Notes: generated by a model not told the origin, from the letters alone. A stretch of DNA of 64,000 nucleotides from Alteromonadaceae bacterium (GCA_013216015.1 JABSOI010000016.1:1-64000); one strand, 5' to 3'. Shown: positions 47,773-59,137, counted from the stretch's first letter. Numbers and translations are program-made.

Positions 47773-48512
47773 ATGTCGTTGAATAATAAAAATGTATTGG
47801 TTTATTAGGCATCCCTTATGATGATAATTCTTCATTTGAACGTCGACCTGCAAAAGCTCCTGCAGTGGGTCGGCAGGTATTAACCAGTGGTTCTTTAAAT
47901 GGAGGCACTGAAAATGGTTCAGAGCTGTGATGAATTGCTAAACCAAAATACCCGATTATTAACTCTGGGGGGAGATCATAGTATTTCATATCCAATATTG
48001 AGATCTTATGCTAAATTTTACCCTGACTTAACTATTTTGCATATTGATGCACATACTGATCAGTATGATTCATTTAAAGGTGATCGATTATCTAATGCCT
48101 GTCCGTTTGCGCGGATCATGGAAGAAGGTTTATCTAATAAATTGGTACAAATGGATATTCGAACGTTCAATGAACATCAGCGCCAACAAGCAGAAAAATT
48201 TAATGTTGAGATCATAGAGATGAAAGATTGGCAGCCAGGTCAAGTTCCACCGTTATCGGATCCGGTATATTTATATGGTTGGATATTGATGGAATAGATC
48301 CTGCGTTTGCCCCTAGAGTTTCACATCGTGAATCTGGCGGATTTAGTAGCAGAGAAATTATTAACATTATTCATCAAATAAAGGGGTCGGTTGTTGGGGC
48401 TGATATTGTAGTGTTTAATCCGTTTACAGATATTGATAACATAACAGCGCAGTTAACGGCAAAATTAGTGAAAGAAAATGCGGGGAAAATGCTGGTTGGG
48501 TTAAAGAGTTAA
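47773..48512 (+). pseudogene. Arginase/agmatinase-family ureohydrolase, frameshifted
   Basis: The start ATG at 47773 has AGGAG before it. Three frames together spell an arginase-fold enzyme. The first, from 47796, is GLLGIPYDDNSSFERRPAKA, ending at TGA 47928. The second has LLTLGGDHSISYPI and LHIDAHTDQYDS, ending at 48297. The third has WLDIDGIDPAFAPRVSHRE to 48512. All three metal-binding motifs (GGDH, DAHTD, DIDGIDP) are recognisable, but at least three frame changes and a deletion of roughly 30 codons after the first piece make it non-functional. The substrate (agmatine, arginine or other guanidines) is not clear. Confidence 0.85.
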
Positions 48513-48610
48513 TAATACACCATATAATTTTTCTCGATACGACCTTGTTTCAATACCCAAACTTACTAAATTCTGAAGTTATAATTTGACAATATTTAAC
48601 AGGAAATGAA

Positions 48611-49264
48611 ATGAAAAAAATTGCAGTTATATTGAGTGGTTGTGGTGTTTATGATGGCAGTGAAATTCATGAGGCAGTGCTGACATTATTGGCTATTGAT
48701 CAAAATGCTGCTCAATATCGTTGTTTTGCGCCAAATGTTAATCAGCATCATGTCGTTAATCATTTCACCGGTGCAATAAGTGAAAATGAATCACGCAATG
48801 TATTAGTGGAATCGGCCCGTATTGCACGTGGTGATGTTGAAGATATTATTGATTTACATGTAAATGAGTGGGATGCTTTGGTTGTTCCGGGAGGTTTTGG
48901 TGCGGCGAAAAATTTATGCGATTTTGCTATCAAGGGCAAAGACTGTACGGTAAATCCTGAAGTGCTGTCTGCTTGTCAGGCTTTTGCTTGTGCAGAAAAA
49001 CCCGCAGCATATTTGTGTATCGCACCAGCAATGCTGGCTTTAATTTATGGTAAAGGTGTACAAGGAACTATTGGTAAAGAAGCCGGAACTATTGAAACAC
49101 TGACAAGTATGGGTTTAGACCATATTAATTGTGAAGTGGAAGACATTATTGTTGATGAACAGCACAAGGTCATTTCAACCCCGGCCTATATGCTTGCCAC
49201 CAGTATTAGTGAAGCAGCCACAGGTATTAATAAGCTGGTTAAAAAGTTAGTGGCAATGAGCTAA
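48611..49264 (+). CDS. elbB: ElbB, DJ-1/PfpI-superfamily protein
   Basis: A 217-residue cytoplasmic protein of the ElbB (enhancing lycopene biosynthesis) family. MKKIAVILSGCGVYDGSEIHE opens the fold. DALVVPGGFGAAKNLCDFA is the glutamine-amidotransferase-like core, and YLCIAPAML holds the cysteine at the nucleophile position. Glyoxalase activity has been reported for E. coli ElbB; the physiological role is unclear. AGGAA precedes the ATG. Confidence 0.92.
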   Translation: MKKIAVILSGCGVYDGSEIHEAVLTLLAIDQNAAQYRCFAPNVNQHHVVNHFTGAISENESRNVLVESARIARGDVEDIIDLHVNEWDALVVPGGFGAAKNLCDFAIKGKDCTVNPEVLSACQAFACAEKPAAYLCIAPAMLALIYGKGVQGTIGKEAGTIETLTSMGLDHINCEVEDIIVDEQHKVISTPAYMLATSISEAATGINKLVKKLVAMS

Positions 49265-49296
49265 TATTTTAGTCGTTAGTTATGCTAATTGGTATA

Positions 49297-49324
49297 AATT
49301 ATACCCACTAGCTTGGGTATAATT
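49297..49324. repeat. TATACCC-type hairpin, 11-bp perfect arms
   Basis: AATTATACCCA (49297-49307) pairs with TGGGTATAATT (49314-49324) around a 6-base loop, between elbB and the convergent small gene. It is the most compact family member and could act as a two-way transcription stop. Confidence 0.75.
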
Positions 49325-49344
49325 GCGGTGCTGTTGCAGATGAT

Positions 49345-49497
49345 TTATTCTGCTTCATTCAATTTGGCTTGCTCTATACGCCATTTTTGTAATTCACCAT
49401 AATAATGATCCCATACACATGGACTACAGGCTCCACCTCCACAACAATCATCATCTGCAGGGGGAATTGGTTTTTCGTGTATTGCTAGGTTAGTCAT
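49345..49497 (-). CDS. Oxidoreductase-like small protein (Oxidored-like family)
   Basis: A 50-residue protein starting MTNLAIHEKPIPPADDDCCG. The central DDCCGGGACSPCVWDHYYGEL is the hallmark of the oxidoreductase-like (Oxidored-like, PF09791-type) family: four cysteines before a Trp-Asp and an aromatic helix. The cysteines probably bind metal or an iron-sulfur cluster; the function is unestablished. The C-terminal helix is charged (LQKWRIEQAKLNEAE). Convergent with elbB. Confidence 0.82.
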   Translation of the reverse strand: MTNLAIHEKPIPPADDDCCGGGACSPCVWDHYYGELQKWRIEQAKLNEAE

Positions 49498-49567
49498 CTT
49501 AATATTCTATCTATTTGGGTTTCTAATACCAATTGGTATATTTTTGAATGTTGAATTTACTATTGTA

Positions 49568-50698
49568 TCAGCTTAATTCATCATCAAAAGATAAAATATC
49601 GTTTCCGTTATGGGATTTCACTTTTAGTAATGCTTTATCAGCACGTACTTGTAGTGAACGTATTTCAATATCAGAGTCGATAAGAGAAGAAATACCAATG
49701 CTTAAGGTTAATGGTATTTTTTTGTCATTGATGGTAAATAAGTTTCGTTGTACAGATTGACTGATTCTTCGGGCTAAATTTTCAGCGCTGAGCATATCTC
49801 GTTTTGGCAATAAGATACAAAATTCCTGTCCATTGATTTGCGCCAATACTTCATCCTGATGTAATTCGGCCTTTATTATTTGTACTACATGTTTTAGTAC
49901 AAGATCACCTTTTTGTTGACCAAAACTTTTGTTTACCCGTCGGAAATGGTCAATATTAATACACAACATAGATAAGTTATCATTTTTTGACTTGGCTTCA
50001 ATAAGTAATGTTTTTCCCAATTGGTAATTTATTTGTGAATTAAGGGCATCGGTTAATGGATCTTTATTAGCAAGATAATGAAGTTCTTTACTTTGTTTAA
50101 TTAATTGCTGTCGAACTCTGATCATTTGCTGGACAAAAGCGGATAAAATTAAAGACATCATAATGATGCCACTGATACTGGTTATAAAAGCCTCATCGCC
50201 AAATTTTTCATGAATAAAAAATTGTCCAAAGGTCATTGCTGAAATAGACAAAATCATTAGGTTGTATCCAAATTTTTTGCCGCGAAATATAAAAGCGAGA
50301 ATCACAAGTAAATAAAACCAAATAGCTCTAAAGTCGTCTTCAGGTACCGTTAATAAGGCAGAAAAGCATGTAATAAAGCATAAGATGAAAAAAATATTTA
50401 AAATCAGGGATAAAAATGAACTATTTTGTTTCAGTATAACAATGAGAAATAAAGTTAGTATTGAAAATACGATGTCTACATTTGGCTGTATTTGGCCGAT
50501 ATAATTGATACCTGAGTAGTGCAATACGGGGAATAACAGAGCTAACAATGCTGAAATACCCATAATTCTAATTAATAGTACAAGTTTGAAATTGAAATAA
50601 CTGTTTTCGACATTAACCGTAGCAGGGGGAATTACCATTGATTTTTTTACAGTGGTTTGATCTGTCATAAGTTTTAGATTGAGTTCAATTATCGCCAT
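49568..50698 (-). CDS. Membrane GGDEF-domain protein with degenerate active site
   Basis: A 376-residue protein. About six hydrophobic segments span residues 35-200, followed by a coiled link and a GGDEF domain (HYLANKDPLTDALNSQINYQ; LSMLCINIDHFRRVNKSFG). The signature loop is N-G-Q-E-F instead of GGDEF, losing the third-position acidic residue that binds metal, so cyclic-di-GMP synthesis is doubtful and a receptor or regulatory role is possible. An RxxD inhibitory site is not clear. Two in-frame starts (50698 and 50668) are possible and neither has a good ribosome site. Confidence 0.82.
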   Translation of the reverse strand: MAIIELNLKLMTDQTTVKKSMVIPPATVNVENSYFNFKLVLLIRIMGISALLALLFPVLHYSGINYIGQIQPNVDIVFSILTLFLIVILKQNSSFLSLILNIFFILCFITCFSALLTVPEDDFRAIWFYLLVILAFIFRGKKFGYNLMILSISAMTFGQFFIHEKFGDEAFITSISGIIMMSLILSAFVQQMIRVRQQLIKQSKELHYLANKDPLTDALNSQINYQLGKTLLIEAKSKNDNLSMLCINIDHFRRVNKSFGQQKGDLVLKHVVQIIKAELHQDEVLAQINGQEFCILLPKRDMLSAENLARRISQSVQRNLFTINDKKIPLTLSIGISSLIDSDIEIRSLQVRADKALLKVKSHNGNDILSFDDELS

Positions 50699-50924
50699 AT
50701 AATAGGCAAACTATTGTTATTTGTATATCATCAGTGAGGTTTTCTTTGGAAATAAAAACTGACTGTAATGATAAATATTATCAATAATATTAAATGGTCG
50801 TTCAATATGGAATCATGGTAAGCTGCTGTTAATTTGGTTTATTTTGCAAGTCTAGCTTTATTCTACCAGATAAGCTTTATACAAATACCAAATAGCGTAA
50901 AGCCACTAATGAATAAATGAAAAT

Positions 50925-50955
50925 AAAAAAAGCCTCGATATTTCGAAGCCTTTTA
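50925..50955 (-). terminator. Terminator of the accBC operon
   Basis: On the minus strand AAGGCTTCGA pairs with TCGAGGCTT, followed by a run of seven Ts, about 30 bases after the accC stop. Confidence 0.82.
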
Positions 50956-50981
50956 ATATAGTTAAACAGAGTAAAAACTAT

Positions 50982-52328
50982 TTATTCTTCATCAGCAAGT
51001 TTTTGCTCCAGGTAATGGATATTGGCACCACCATTTACAAAACCTTGATCACTTAATATATCTTGATGAAGCGCAATATTAGTTTTTATTCCATCTATCA
51101 CTAATTCACTCAGTGCATTACGCATACGAGCAATTGCAACATCACGGTTATCACCCCAAGTGATCAATTTACCGATCATAGAGTCATAATGTGGTGGCAC
51201 TGAATAATCAGCATAAATGTGAGAATCCCAACGAACCCCTAAACCACCTGGAGGATGGAAACGGGTAATTTTTCCTGGTGAAGGGATAAAAGTACGAGGA
51301 TCTTCAGCATTAATACGGCATTCAATTGAATGTCCTGCAACTTTAATATCGTCTTGGGTATAAGATAAAGGTTGACCAGCAGCAATACGTAATTGTTCTT
51401 TTATCAAATCAACGCCAGTGATCATTTCTGTAACTGGGTGTTCAACCTGAATACGTGTATTCATTTCAATGAAATAGAATTCACCATTTTCATATAGGAA
51501 TTCAAAAGTTCCTGCGCCACGGTAGTTAATTTCAATACAAGCATTGCAACAACGCTCACCTATTTTGGCGCGCATTTCCGGAGTAATGCCCGGTGCAGGT
51601 GCTTCTTCAACCACTTTTTGATGACGACGTTGCATTGAACAATCTCGTTCAGCCAAGTGGATTGCAGCTCCTTGACCATCAGCCATAATTTGAATTTCAA
51701 CATGACGAGGGTTTTCCAGGAATTTTTCCATGTAAACCATGTCGTTATTAAAAGTGACACGTGCTTCAGTTTTGGTTAATTGAATAGATTCTACCAATTC
51801 GTCTTCGTTGCGGACAATACGCATACCACGACCACCACCGCCGCCAGATGCTTTGATAATAACCGGATAACCAATGCGTTTAGCATGTGCTTTATTGGTT
51901 GCTTCATTATTATCAAGTGGTCCGTCAGAACCCGGTACACAAGGTACGCCAGTTGCTTTCATCGCTTTAATTGCTGACACTTTATCACCCATTAAACGAA
52001 TACTTTCGGCAGTAGGCCCTATAAAAGTAAAACCGGATTTTTCTACTTGCTCGGCAAAATCTGCATTTTCAGCTAAAAAACCATAACCCGGGTGAATAGC
52101 TACAGCGTTGGTTACTTCAGCCGCGGTTATAATTGATGGTATATTCAGGTAGCTTTTAAGTGCTGGAGCTTCACCTATACAAATAGTTTCATCAGCTAAT
52201 AAAACGTGTTTAAGGTTTTTATCAGCCGTTGAATGAACCGCAACCGTTTTAATGCCGAGTTCTTTACATGCACGTAATATTCTCAGTGCAATTTCGCCTC
52301 TATTGGCGATTACAACTTTATCTAACAT
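50982..52328 (-). CDS. accC: Acetyl-CoA carboxylase biotin carboxylase subunit AccC
   Basis: A 448-residue ATP-grasp enzyme that carboxylates biotin on AccB in the committed step of fatty-acid synthesis. It starts [20 protein letters not shown]. The glycine-rich ATP loop [14 protein letters not shown] is near residue 160. The catalytic stretches [16 protein letters not shown] and the biotin-carboxylase C-terminal domain ([12 protein letters not shown]) are present. The length equals E. coli AccC (449). It follows accB by 23 bases. Confidence 0.98.
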   Translation of the reverse strand: MLDKVVIANRGEIALRILRACKELGIKTVAVHSTADKNLKHVLLADETICIGEAPALKSYLNIPSIITAAEVTNAVAIHPGYGFLAENADFAEQVEKSGFTFIGPTAESIRLMGDKVSAIKAMKATGVPCVPGSDGPLDNNEATNKAHAKRIGYPVIIKASGGGGGRGMRIVRNEDELVESIQLTKTEARVTFNNDMVYMEKFLENPRHVEIQIMADGQGAAIHLAERDCSMQRRHQKVVEEAPAPGITPEMRAKIGERCCNACIEINYRGAGTFEFLYENGEFYFIEMNTRIQVEHPVTEMITGVDLIKEQLRIAAGQPLSYTQDDIKVAGHSIECRINAEDPRTFIPSPGKITRFHPPGGLGVRWDSHIYADYSVPPHYDSMIGKLITWGDNRDVAIARMRNALSELVIDGIKTNIALHQDILSDQGFVNGGANIHYLEQKLADEE

Positions 52329-52351
52329 GGAATGACCCTTTTTGGTTGGGC

Positions 52352-52795
52352 TTATTCAATGATGAATAGCGGTTGGTCAAATTCAATAGCATCTTCATTT
52401 TCAGCCAGAATGGCTTTAATAACACCTGATTTGTCAGCTTCAATTTGGTTCATCATTTTCATTGCTTCAATAATACATAAAGTATCACCGGCGTTAACAT
52501 GTTGGCCAATTTCAACAAATGATGGTGCGTCTGGAGAGGCTGATGAATAGAAAGTACCAACCATAGGAGAACGTACTTCGTGACCCGAAACAATTGGTGC
52601 CGCAGGAGCTGTATCTACCGCTGCTGGCGCGACAGGTGCTGCCGGTAATATTGGAGCTTGCTGCATCATTGGTGCTGCTACTAAAGGTGCACCGCGACAA
52701 ATGCGTACAGATTCTTCGCCTTCTGAAATTTCAAGCTCATTGATGCCTGATTCTTCAACAAGTTCGATTAATTTTTTAATTTTTCTGATGTCCAT
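52352..52795 (-). CDS. accB: Biotin carboxyl carrier protein AccB
   Basis: A 147-residue carrier. The N-terminal helix region ([17 protein letters not shown]) is followed by a Pro/Ala-rich linker and the biotinyl domain. Biotin is attached to K113 in [11 protein letters not shown], the normal distance of about 35 residues from the C-terminus. It heads the accB-accC pair; aroQ lies 145 bases upstream in the same direction, a usual gammaproteobacterial order. Confidence 0.98.
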   Translation of the reverse strand: MDIRKIKKLIELVEESGINELEISEGEESVRICRGAPLVAAPMMQQAPILPAAPVAPAAVDTAPAAPIVSGHEVRSPMVGTFYSSASPDAPSFVEIGQHVNAGDTLCIIEAMKMMNQIEADKSGVIKAILAENEDAIEFDQPLFIIE

Positions 52796-52940
52796 CTTAA
52801 TACCTCAATTTCTGTTTTGATAATTTGTAGGAGCGATTAATGTTACAAACGCTTATTTAATTTCTATCGCTTATTTACTATTTATTACTATCTTTGTAAG
52901 GGCGTTTAGCTTGATTCTTTTTATTTATGCTTTGTTGGTA

Positions 52941-53399
52941 CTATTTAGACTCTTCACTAATTAGATATTGCCTAGCTGATTTGAGCGCATACTCATAGCC
53001 ACTGGCACCTAAACCACATATCACCCCTTTGGCAATATCGGATAAATATGAATGTTGTCTGAAGTTTTCTCTTGCATGAACATTTGACAAGTGAATTTCG
53101 ATAAAAGGTATCGATACTGAAAGTAGTGCATCACGCAATGCAACACTTGTGTGAGTAAATGCTGCAGGATTGATAAGGATAAAATCTATTTTTTGATATC
53201 CTGCATGAATGGCATCAATGAGCTGATGCTCAGAATTTGACTGTAAATGACTAAGTTCAATATTTATATTTTTGGCTTTCAAACTTAGATCATCAATAAT
53301 ATCAGTTAACGATTGGTGGCCATAAACTTCAGGTTCACGTTTGCCTAACATATTAAGATTAGGACCATTTAACACTAAAATTTTAAACTTGGTAGACAT
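52941..53399 (-). CDS. aroQ: Type II 3-dehydroquinate dehydratase AroQ
   Basis: A 152-residue enzyme of the shikimate pathway. [22 protein letters not shown] carries the lid arginine and the catalytic tyrosine. [17 protein letters not shown] and [20 protein letters not shown] carry the catalytic histidine and substrate-binding residues. Upstream of accBC, as in many relatives. Confidence 0.97.
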   Translation of the reverse strand: MSTKFKILVLNGPNLNMLGKREPEVYGHQSLTDIIDDLSLKAKNINIELSHLQSNSEHQLIDAIHAGYQKIDFILINPAAFTHTSVALRDALLSVSIPFIEIHLSNVHARENFRQHSYLSDIAKGVICGLGASGYEYALKSARQYLISEESK

Positions 53400-54052
53400 T
53401 TGTTTTAAAATCCTGCTTAAAATATTAATTACATTATAATTGCATAAAACTTGATAGCTTGGAATGTAAATTTGTACAAAAGTTTGTTTATGTGATATTT
53501 ACCGATTATTATAGAGTTTTCGCAGAATATAGCACCAAAATACAGGTCTAACCACTTTAGAGCTGATTTTTAACTTTTCATCATTCTCCTGATCAACTTG
53601 ATTGAATTTATAATAAATTATTATTGTTTAATAATTACTCAGAAGTATTGATAACGTTTTCTCAACAAATAAGCGTATTACAAAGAATAATATTTTTTAA
53701 TTTATTGATTTATTGATTTATTGATTTATTGATTTATTGTGCAGGGTCATACTTGGAAAATATATTAGAACTAATATACATTTTTAACTTGGCAATTTTT
53801 GATAGTGAATATAGTCAAAGATGGGTCATGCATTTTTAAAGTGATGAAAAAATTCTTGGTATACCCAGTAAATTATCAGTTCTTATAGTAATACAATCTT
53901 AGATTCAACTAATAAGTGCATTTTTGTTGGATAGCGTTTTACAAGCGAAGTTTAGTTTTGGGGCTGTATTTGTTTGTGCCAACCTACAAATGTATGTTTG
54001 TAGATTGACAATTCAGGAACAAATATTATGAAAAAACTTTTTTACAAGTTAT
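53400..54052. other. Long intergenic region aroQ-dsbD with an 8-bp tandem repeat
   Basis: Five 8-bp units TTTATTGA (the last ending in T) fill 53701-53740. CTTAGATTCAACTAATA near 53892 repeats a motif found at 31446. CTACAAA and TTTGTAG near 53985 and 53998 form a short hairpin. A 13-codon frame at 54028 (MKKLFYKLFKILP) has a fair ribosome site but is probably chance. The aroQ promoter must lie in the left part. No real gene is seen. Confidence 0.55.
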
Positions 54053-55999
54053 TTAAAATATTGCCCTGACATGCGCGGCAAACTTATCAGCATTTAAGAA
54101 TCCTGTTACTCTGTTCTGGTTTAACTCTTGACCTTGAAGGTTAAAAAATAAAATAGAGGGTAAACCTGTAACTGTATAATGCTTCCAAAACGGGTTGTTG
54201 TATTGTGTCAAATCAACTTGTATCAGAACGGTATTGGCTAATGCTTGCTTAACTTGTGGTGTATTAAAAGTGTAATGTTCAAATTCTTTACAGGCAATGC
54301 ACCAGTCGGCGTATAAATCTACCATGACGGTTTTACCTTGTTTATTCGCATCACGGATCGTTTTTTCCAATTCGGCAATACTCGATACTTGAATAAAGGC
54401 ATCAGCCGATTTTTCTGAAATCGAATTAGATGTCTGATTTGGGTTTATGGTTTGATAAATAAGCATTGCGCCGGCAAACATCATCATGAAGATTAAAACA
54501 GAACGTATCCCGTACCAAAAGCTCATTTGCTTGTTTGATAAAGCACTTTGGGCGCTATTATGATTAGTGACATAAAAATAACCAGCGGTTGCTAAAATGA
54601 GCATCGCCGATAATATTTGAGTAGCGACTGTTGGAATAATACGGTCCAGTAAGAAAATAGGTACTGAAAGTAATAGAAAACCAAAAATATTCTTTATTAT
54701 TGTCATCCAGTTACCAGCTTTAGGTAGTATTTTACCACCAGAGCTCCCTATAATAAGTAAGGGTAAACCCATTCCTAAACTTAGAGCATATAATGCTGAA
54801 GCACCAAGCAATACATCGCCAGACTGAGAAATATACAGTAAAGCACCAGTTAAAGGAGCCGTAGTACAAGGAGAGGCCACTAAACCTGAAATAACACCCA
54901 TCATTACAACACCAGTAACAGAACCCCCTTTTTGTTTATTGCTTAAGTTATATAGTTTATTTTGCCAGCTGCGGGGCAATGCTAAATTGAAAACACCGAA
55001 CATTGACAGAGCCAGAAAAATAAACAAAATACTCAAAATAATAAGTACTGCCGGGTGTTGAAACATAGCTTGAAATTGTGCACCGGCCAGTGCAACCACA
55101 ACGCCTAGAATGGTATAAGTTACTGCCATTCCCTGCACGTAGAAAAATGATAAAGTGAAGGCTTTTTTTGTGGTTAAAGGGGTGGTGGAACTCTTAGCTT
55201 GACCAACAATGATCCCAGTTAGAATTGGGTACATTGGAAATACACAAGGAGTAAAAGAAAGTAATAATCCGCCAACGAAAAAAGCAATAAGGGTTAGCCA
55301 TAAACTATCCTGTTGCAACATAACTGCAAGTTGATTTTGTTCGCTGACTTGTGTGATTTTTTTGGTTGGCACTGTTTGGATTTGAATGTTTTCTATCGGC
55401 GATTCAGCTGTTTTCAAGGCTGATAATATGGCTTGTTGTTGGCTATCAGCAGTAACTTTATCCAATTGTACTGTTGTAGTCGTTGGTGGATAACATAAGC
55501 CTTTTTTAGCACAACCTTGATAGCGAACTGTGATGTTGCTAATATCATTTGCCTGTTCTATAAAAATATCAAAGCTCAATTCACCGGTATAAATCTGTTG
55601 AATACCAAAAAATTCATCTTCATGATCTTCACCTATTGGTAAATCTACCGGTGAAAAGGTTGCATTTTGTGCACTGAATCTAAATTGATGGCGATAAAGG
55701 TAATAGCCTTGTGCAATGTTAAACTGAATAGTGAGTTTGTTGTTTTTTTGATGGAAATTAAATTCAAAAGCCTGTTCAATGTCTAAAAATTCATCTTCAT
55801 TACTGAATAAAGATGACGAAGAAATATCAAAGATAGATTGTTGTGCACTACTGTAAAATGGCGTAAGCGATAAACTAATAACCATTAAAGCGATTAGTTT
55901 TAAATTATTTTTTTTGTAAATAGATAACAAAAATGGCACCCAGGCTGACAAGCCAGAGGTTAATGACCTAATGTAGTTAAAACGTAAAACGTGTTTCAT
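54053..55999 (-). CDS. dsbD: Thiol:disulfide interchange protein DsbD
   Basis: A 648-residue inner-membrane electron carrier moving reducing power from cytoplasmic thioredoxin to periplasmic thiol proteins. The N-terminal alpha domain has the cysteine pair in YQGCAKKGLCYPP. The central eight-helix domain has LSFTPCVFPMYPILTGI and GLVASPCTTAPLTGAL. The C-terminal thioredoxin-like domain has ADWCIACKEFEHYTF. All three cysteine pairs are intact. The start at 55999 gives a long charged leader before the signal helix, and no better ATG exists. The ruined cutA lies directly upstream, where an intact cutA-dsbD pair is usual. Confidence 0.95.
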   Translation of the reverse strand: MKHVLRFNYIRSLTSGLSAWVPFLLSIYKKNNLKLIALMVISLSLTPFYSSAQQSIFDISSSSLFSNEDEFLDIEQAFEFNFHQKNNKLTIQFNIAQGYYLYRHQFRFSAQNATFSPVDLPIGEDHEDEFFGIQQIYTGELSFDIFIEQANDISNITVRYQGCAKKGLCYPPTTTTVQLDKVTADSQQQAILSALKTAESPIENIQIQTVPTKKITQVSEQNQLAVMLQQDSLWLTLIAFFVGGLLLSFTPCVFPMYPILTGIIVGQAKSSTTPLTTKKAFTLSFFYVQGMAVTYTILGVVVALAGAQFQAMFQHPAVLIILSILFIFLALSMFGVFNLALPRSWQNKLYNLSNKQKGGSVTGVVMMGVISGLVASPCTTAPLTGALLYISQSGDVLLGASALYALSLGMGLPLLIIGSSGGKILPKAGNWMTIIKNIFGFLLLSVPIFLLDRIIPTVATQILSAMLILATAGYFYVTNHNSAQSALSNKQMSFWYGIRSVLIFMMMFAGAMLIYQTINPNQTSNSISEKSADAFIQVSSIAELEKTIRDANKQGKTVMVDLYADWCIACKEFEHYTFNTPQVKQALANTVLIQVDLTQYNNPFWKHYTVTGLPSILFFNLQGQELNQNRVTGFLNADKFAAHVRAIF

Positions 56000-56004
56000 G
56001 AAAA

Positions 56005-56268
56005 TTACTTAATAGATGCTGATATCCAGTTTAAATATTATTTATCGCCCTGCTGGATGTTCACTGCGATAATCTCAGGTGTTTTAATGAACAACTGTAC
56101 TTGAGTTCCTCATTCCACTTTTTCTTGTCAACTACTTGCCAACAATAAACAGAAATAATTTGAGGAATGATATTGATACATGCCGCATTTTTTTTCAGTA
56201 ATAGGTTGATTTTCAATAGCTATATCAGGACAAGTACACAATGCTAATTGATCAATTGTTTGCTTTTC
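56005..56268 (-). pseudogene. cutA: cutA (divalent-cation tolerance protein), frameshifted relic
   Basis: Minus-strand pieces read QTIDQLALCTCPDIAIENQ, then in another frame AACINIIPQIISVYCWQ, then GTQVQLFIKTPEIIAVNIQQ, and finally YLNWISASIK before the stop at 56005. These match the CutA order (CTCPD, AACVNIIP, YCWQGK, LIKT, PEI..NI..G, YLNWI). Frame changes occur at an A8 run, near the WQ segment, and at stop codons; about 25 codons between IKT and PEII are deleted and no start ATG remains. The position next to dsbD is the normal one for cutA, so this is in-place decay of a resident gene. Confidence 0.87.
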
Positions 56269-56436
56269 TTAACAAAGGTTTAATAAAGTAGAACGATAAT
56301 ACCTTAAATTGGCTATTTATGTTTGCTTTCGTAAATCAACTGTTTTTTGTTCACTCGCTTGAAAAAGACCTGAAAAGACCAATATATGTTTCATTAAGTG
56401 GCAAAATATAATTTTTCATCTTAAATTATTTGTTTA

Positions 56437-56470
56437 AGTGATTTAATTTAGTGATTTAATTTAGTGATTT
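56437..56470. repeat. Short 13-bp tandem repeat before fxsA
   Basis: AGTGATTTAATTT occurs twice in tandem and begins a third time (AGTGATTTC), ending about 22 bases before the fxsA ATG. Confidence 0.8.
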
Positions 56471-56492
56471 CTTTATTGTTAGAGGAAAGCGA

Positions 56493-57005
56493 ATGTTCCG
56501 TATTTTATTTGTATTTTTTGTTATTGTGCCTATCATTGAAATTACTGTATTAATGCACATTGGTGCATGGTTAGGTGTCTGGCCAACTATTGCTATTGTT
56601 GTTCTTACTGCTTGGTTAGGTGCTAAAAATGTTCGCCAACAAGGTCTAGCCACACTAAGTTCAGTGCAAACGAAAATGGCACAGGGAGAAGTGCCTTCAA
56701 ATGAGATCATTGCCGGAGTTATGTTGATTGTTGCGGGCGTGTTATTAGTAACACCTGGTTTTGTTACTGATGCTTTCGGTTTATCTTTATTGGTGCCAGC
56801 CGTACGCCAGTCTTTAATTAATACAGTTAAACAACATTTTGTTGTTAATCAAATGTCTCAATCTTCTTTTGGTTTTCATTCTTCCTCATCTTCAACCGAG
56901 CATTCTATTAATGAGTCATCAATAAATCATCATGAAACATCTGGCCGATCAGTTCCTCCTAATAAGGGAGATGCGATTGAAGGTGAATTTGAACGTAAAG
57001 ATTAA
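56493..57005 (+). CDS. fxsA: FxsA family membrane protein
   Basis: A 170-residue inner-membrane protein. The N-terminal 110 residues have the FxsA pattern of hydrophobic segments (FRILFVFFVIVPIIEITVLM; LMHIGAWLGVWPTIAIVVLTA; GVMLIVAGVLLVTPGFVTDA). The polar tail is Ser/His-rich. In E. coli FxsA (suppressor of F exclusion of phage T7) affects the T7 exclusion phenotype; its cellular role is unclear. It lies just before groESL, the usual context. AGAGGAAAG precedes the ATG. Confidence 0.9.
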   Translation: MFRILFVFFVIVPIIEITVLMHIGAWLGVWPTIAIVVLTAWLGAKNVRQQGLATLSSVQTKMAQGEVPSNEIIAGVMLIVAGVLLVTPGFVTDAFGLSLLVPAVRQSLINTVKQHFVVNQMSQSSFGFHSSSSSTEHSINESSINHHETSGRSVPPNKGDAIEGEFERKD

Positions 57006-57034
57006 TATCATTTCTGAGTAGTTTGCTTTTAATG

Positions 57035-57062
57035 CTTGTGAAGTGATTTTTAATCCCCATAT
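57035..57062 (+). promoter_or_regulatory. Heat-shock (sigma-32 type) promoter of groESL
   Basis: CTTGTGA (57035-57041), 13 bases, CCCCATAT (57055-57062), close to the RpoH consensus CTTGAAA-N13-CCCCATnT. It lies about 60 bases before groES. No CIRCE repeat is present, so control by RpoH rather than HrcA is expected. Confidence 0.72.
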
Positions 57063-57123
57063 TTGAATCAAGAAAATTTAATTTAAAAAATAATTAACAC
57101 ATACAACTCTTAGGAGAACAAAA

Positions 57124-57414
57124 ATGAGCATACGTCCATTACATGATCGCGTCATTATTAAACGTGAAGAAGTTGAATCAACATCTGCAGGTGGAATTGT
57201 TTTAACAGGTAGCGCTGCAGAAAAATCAACGCGTGGTGAAGTTATTGCTGTAGGCAACGGTCGCATTTTAGAAAACGGTGAAGTTCGCGCATTAGACGTT
57301 AAAGTAGGCGATAAAGTTATCTTCAGTGAAGGTTACGGCGTTAAAACAGAAAAAATTGATGGTGATGAAGTATTGATTTTGTCTGAATCAGATATTCTGG
57401 CAATTGTTGAGTAA
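57124..57414 (+). CDS. groES: Co-chaperonin GroES
   Basis: A 96-residue protein that caps the GroEL cavity as a heptamer. [15 protein letters not shown] opens it, the mobile loop [20 protein letters not shown] binds GroEL, and [16 protein letters not shown] closes it. TAGGAGA precedes the ATG. First gene of the groESL operon. Confidence 0.98.
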   Translation: MSIRPLHDRVIIKREEVESTSAGGIVLTGSAAEKSTRGEVIAVGNGRILENGEVRALDVKVGDKVIFSEGYGVKTEKIDGDEVLILSESDILAIVE

Positions 57415-57439
57415 TTAATTCGTTTTTAACTTGATGTAG

Positions 57440-59137
<1,698 letters not shown>

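Noticed and set aside
54028-54069. 13-codon frame MKKLFYKLFKILP before the dsbD end
   Set aside because: Too short, overlaps the dsbD 3' end, and no leader-peptide target lies downstream.
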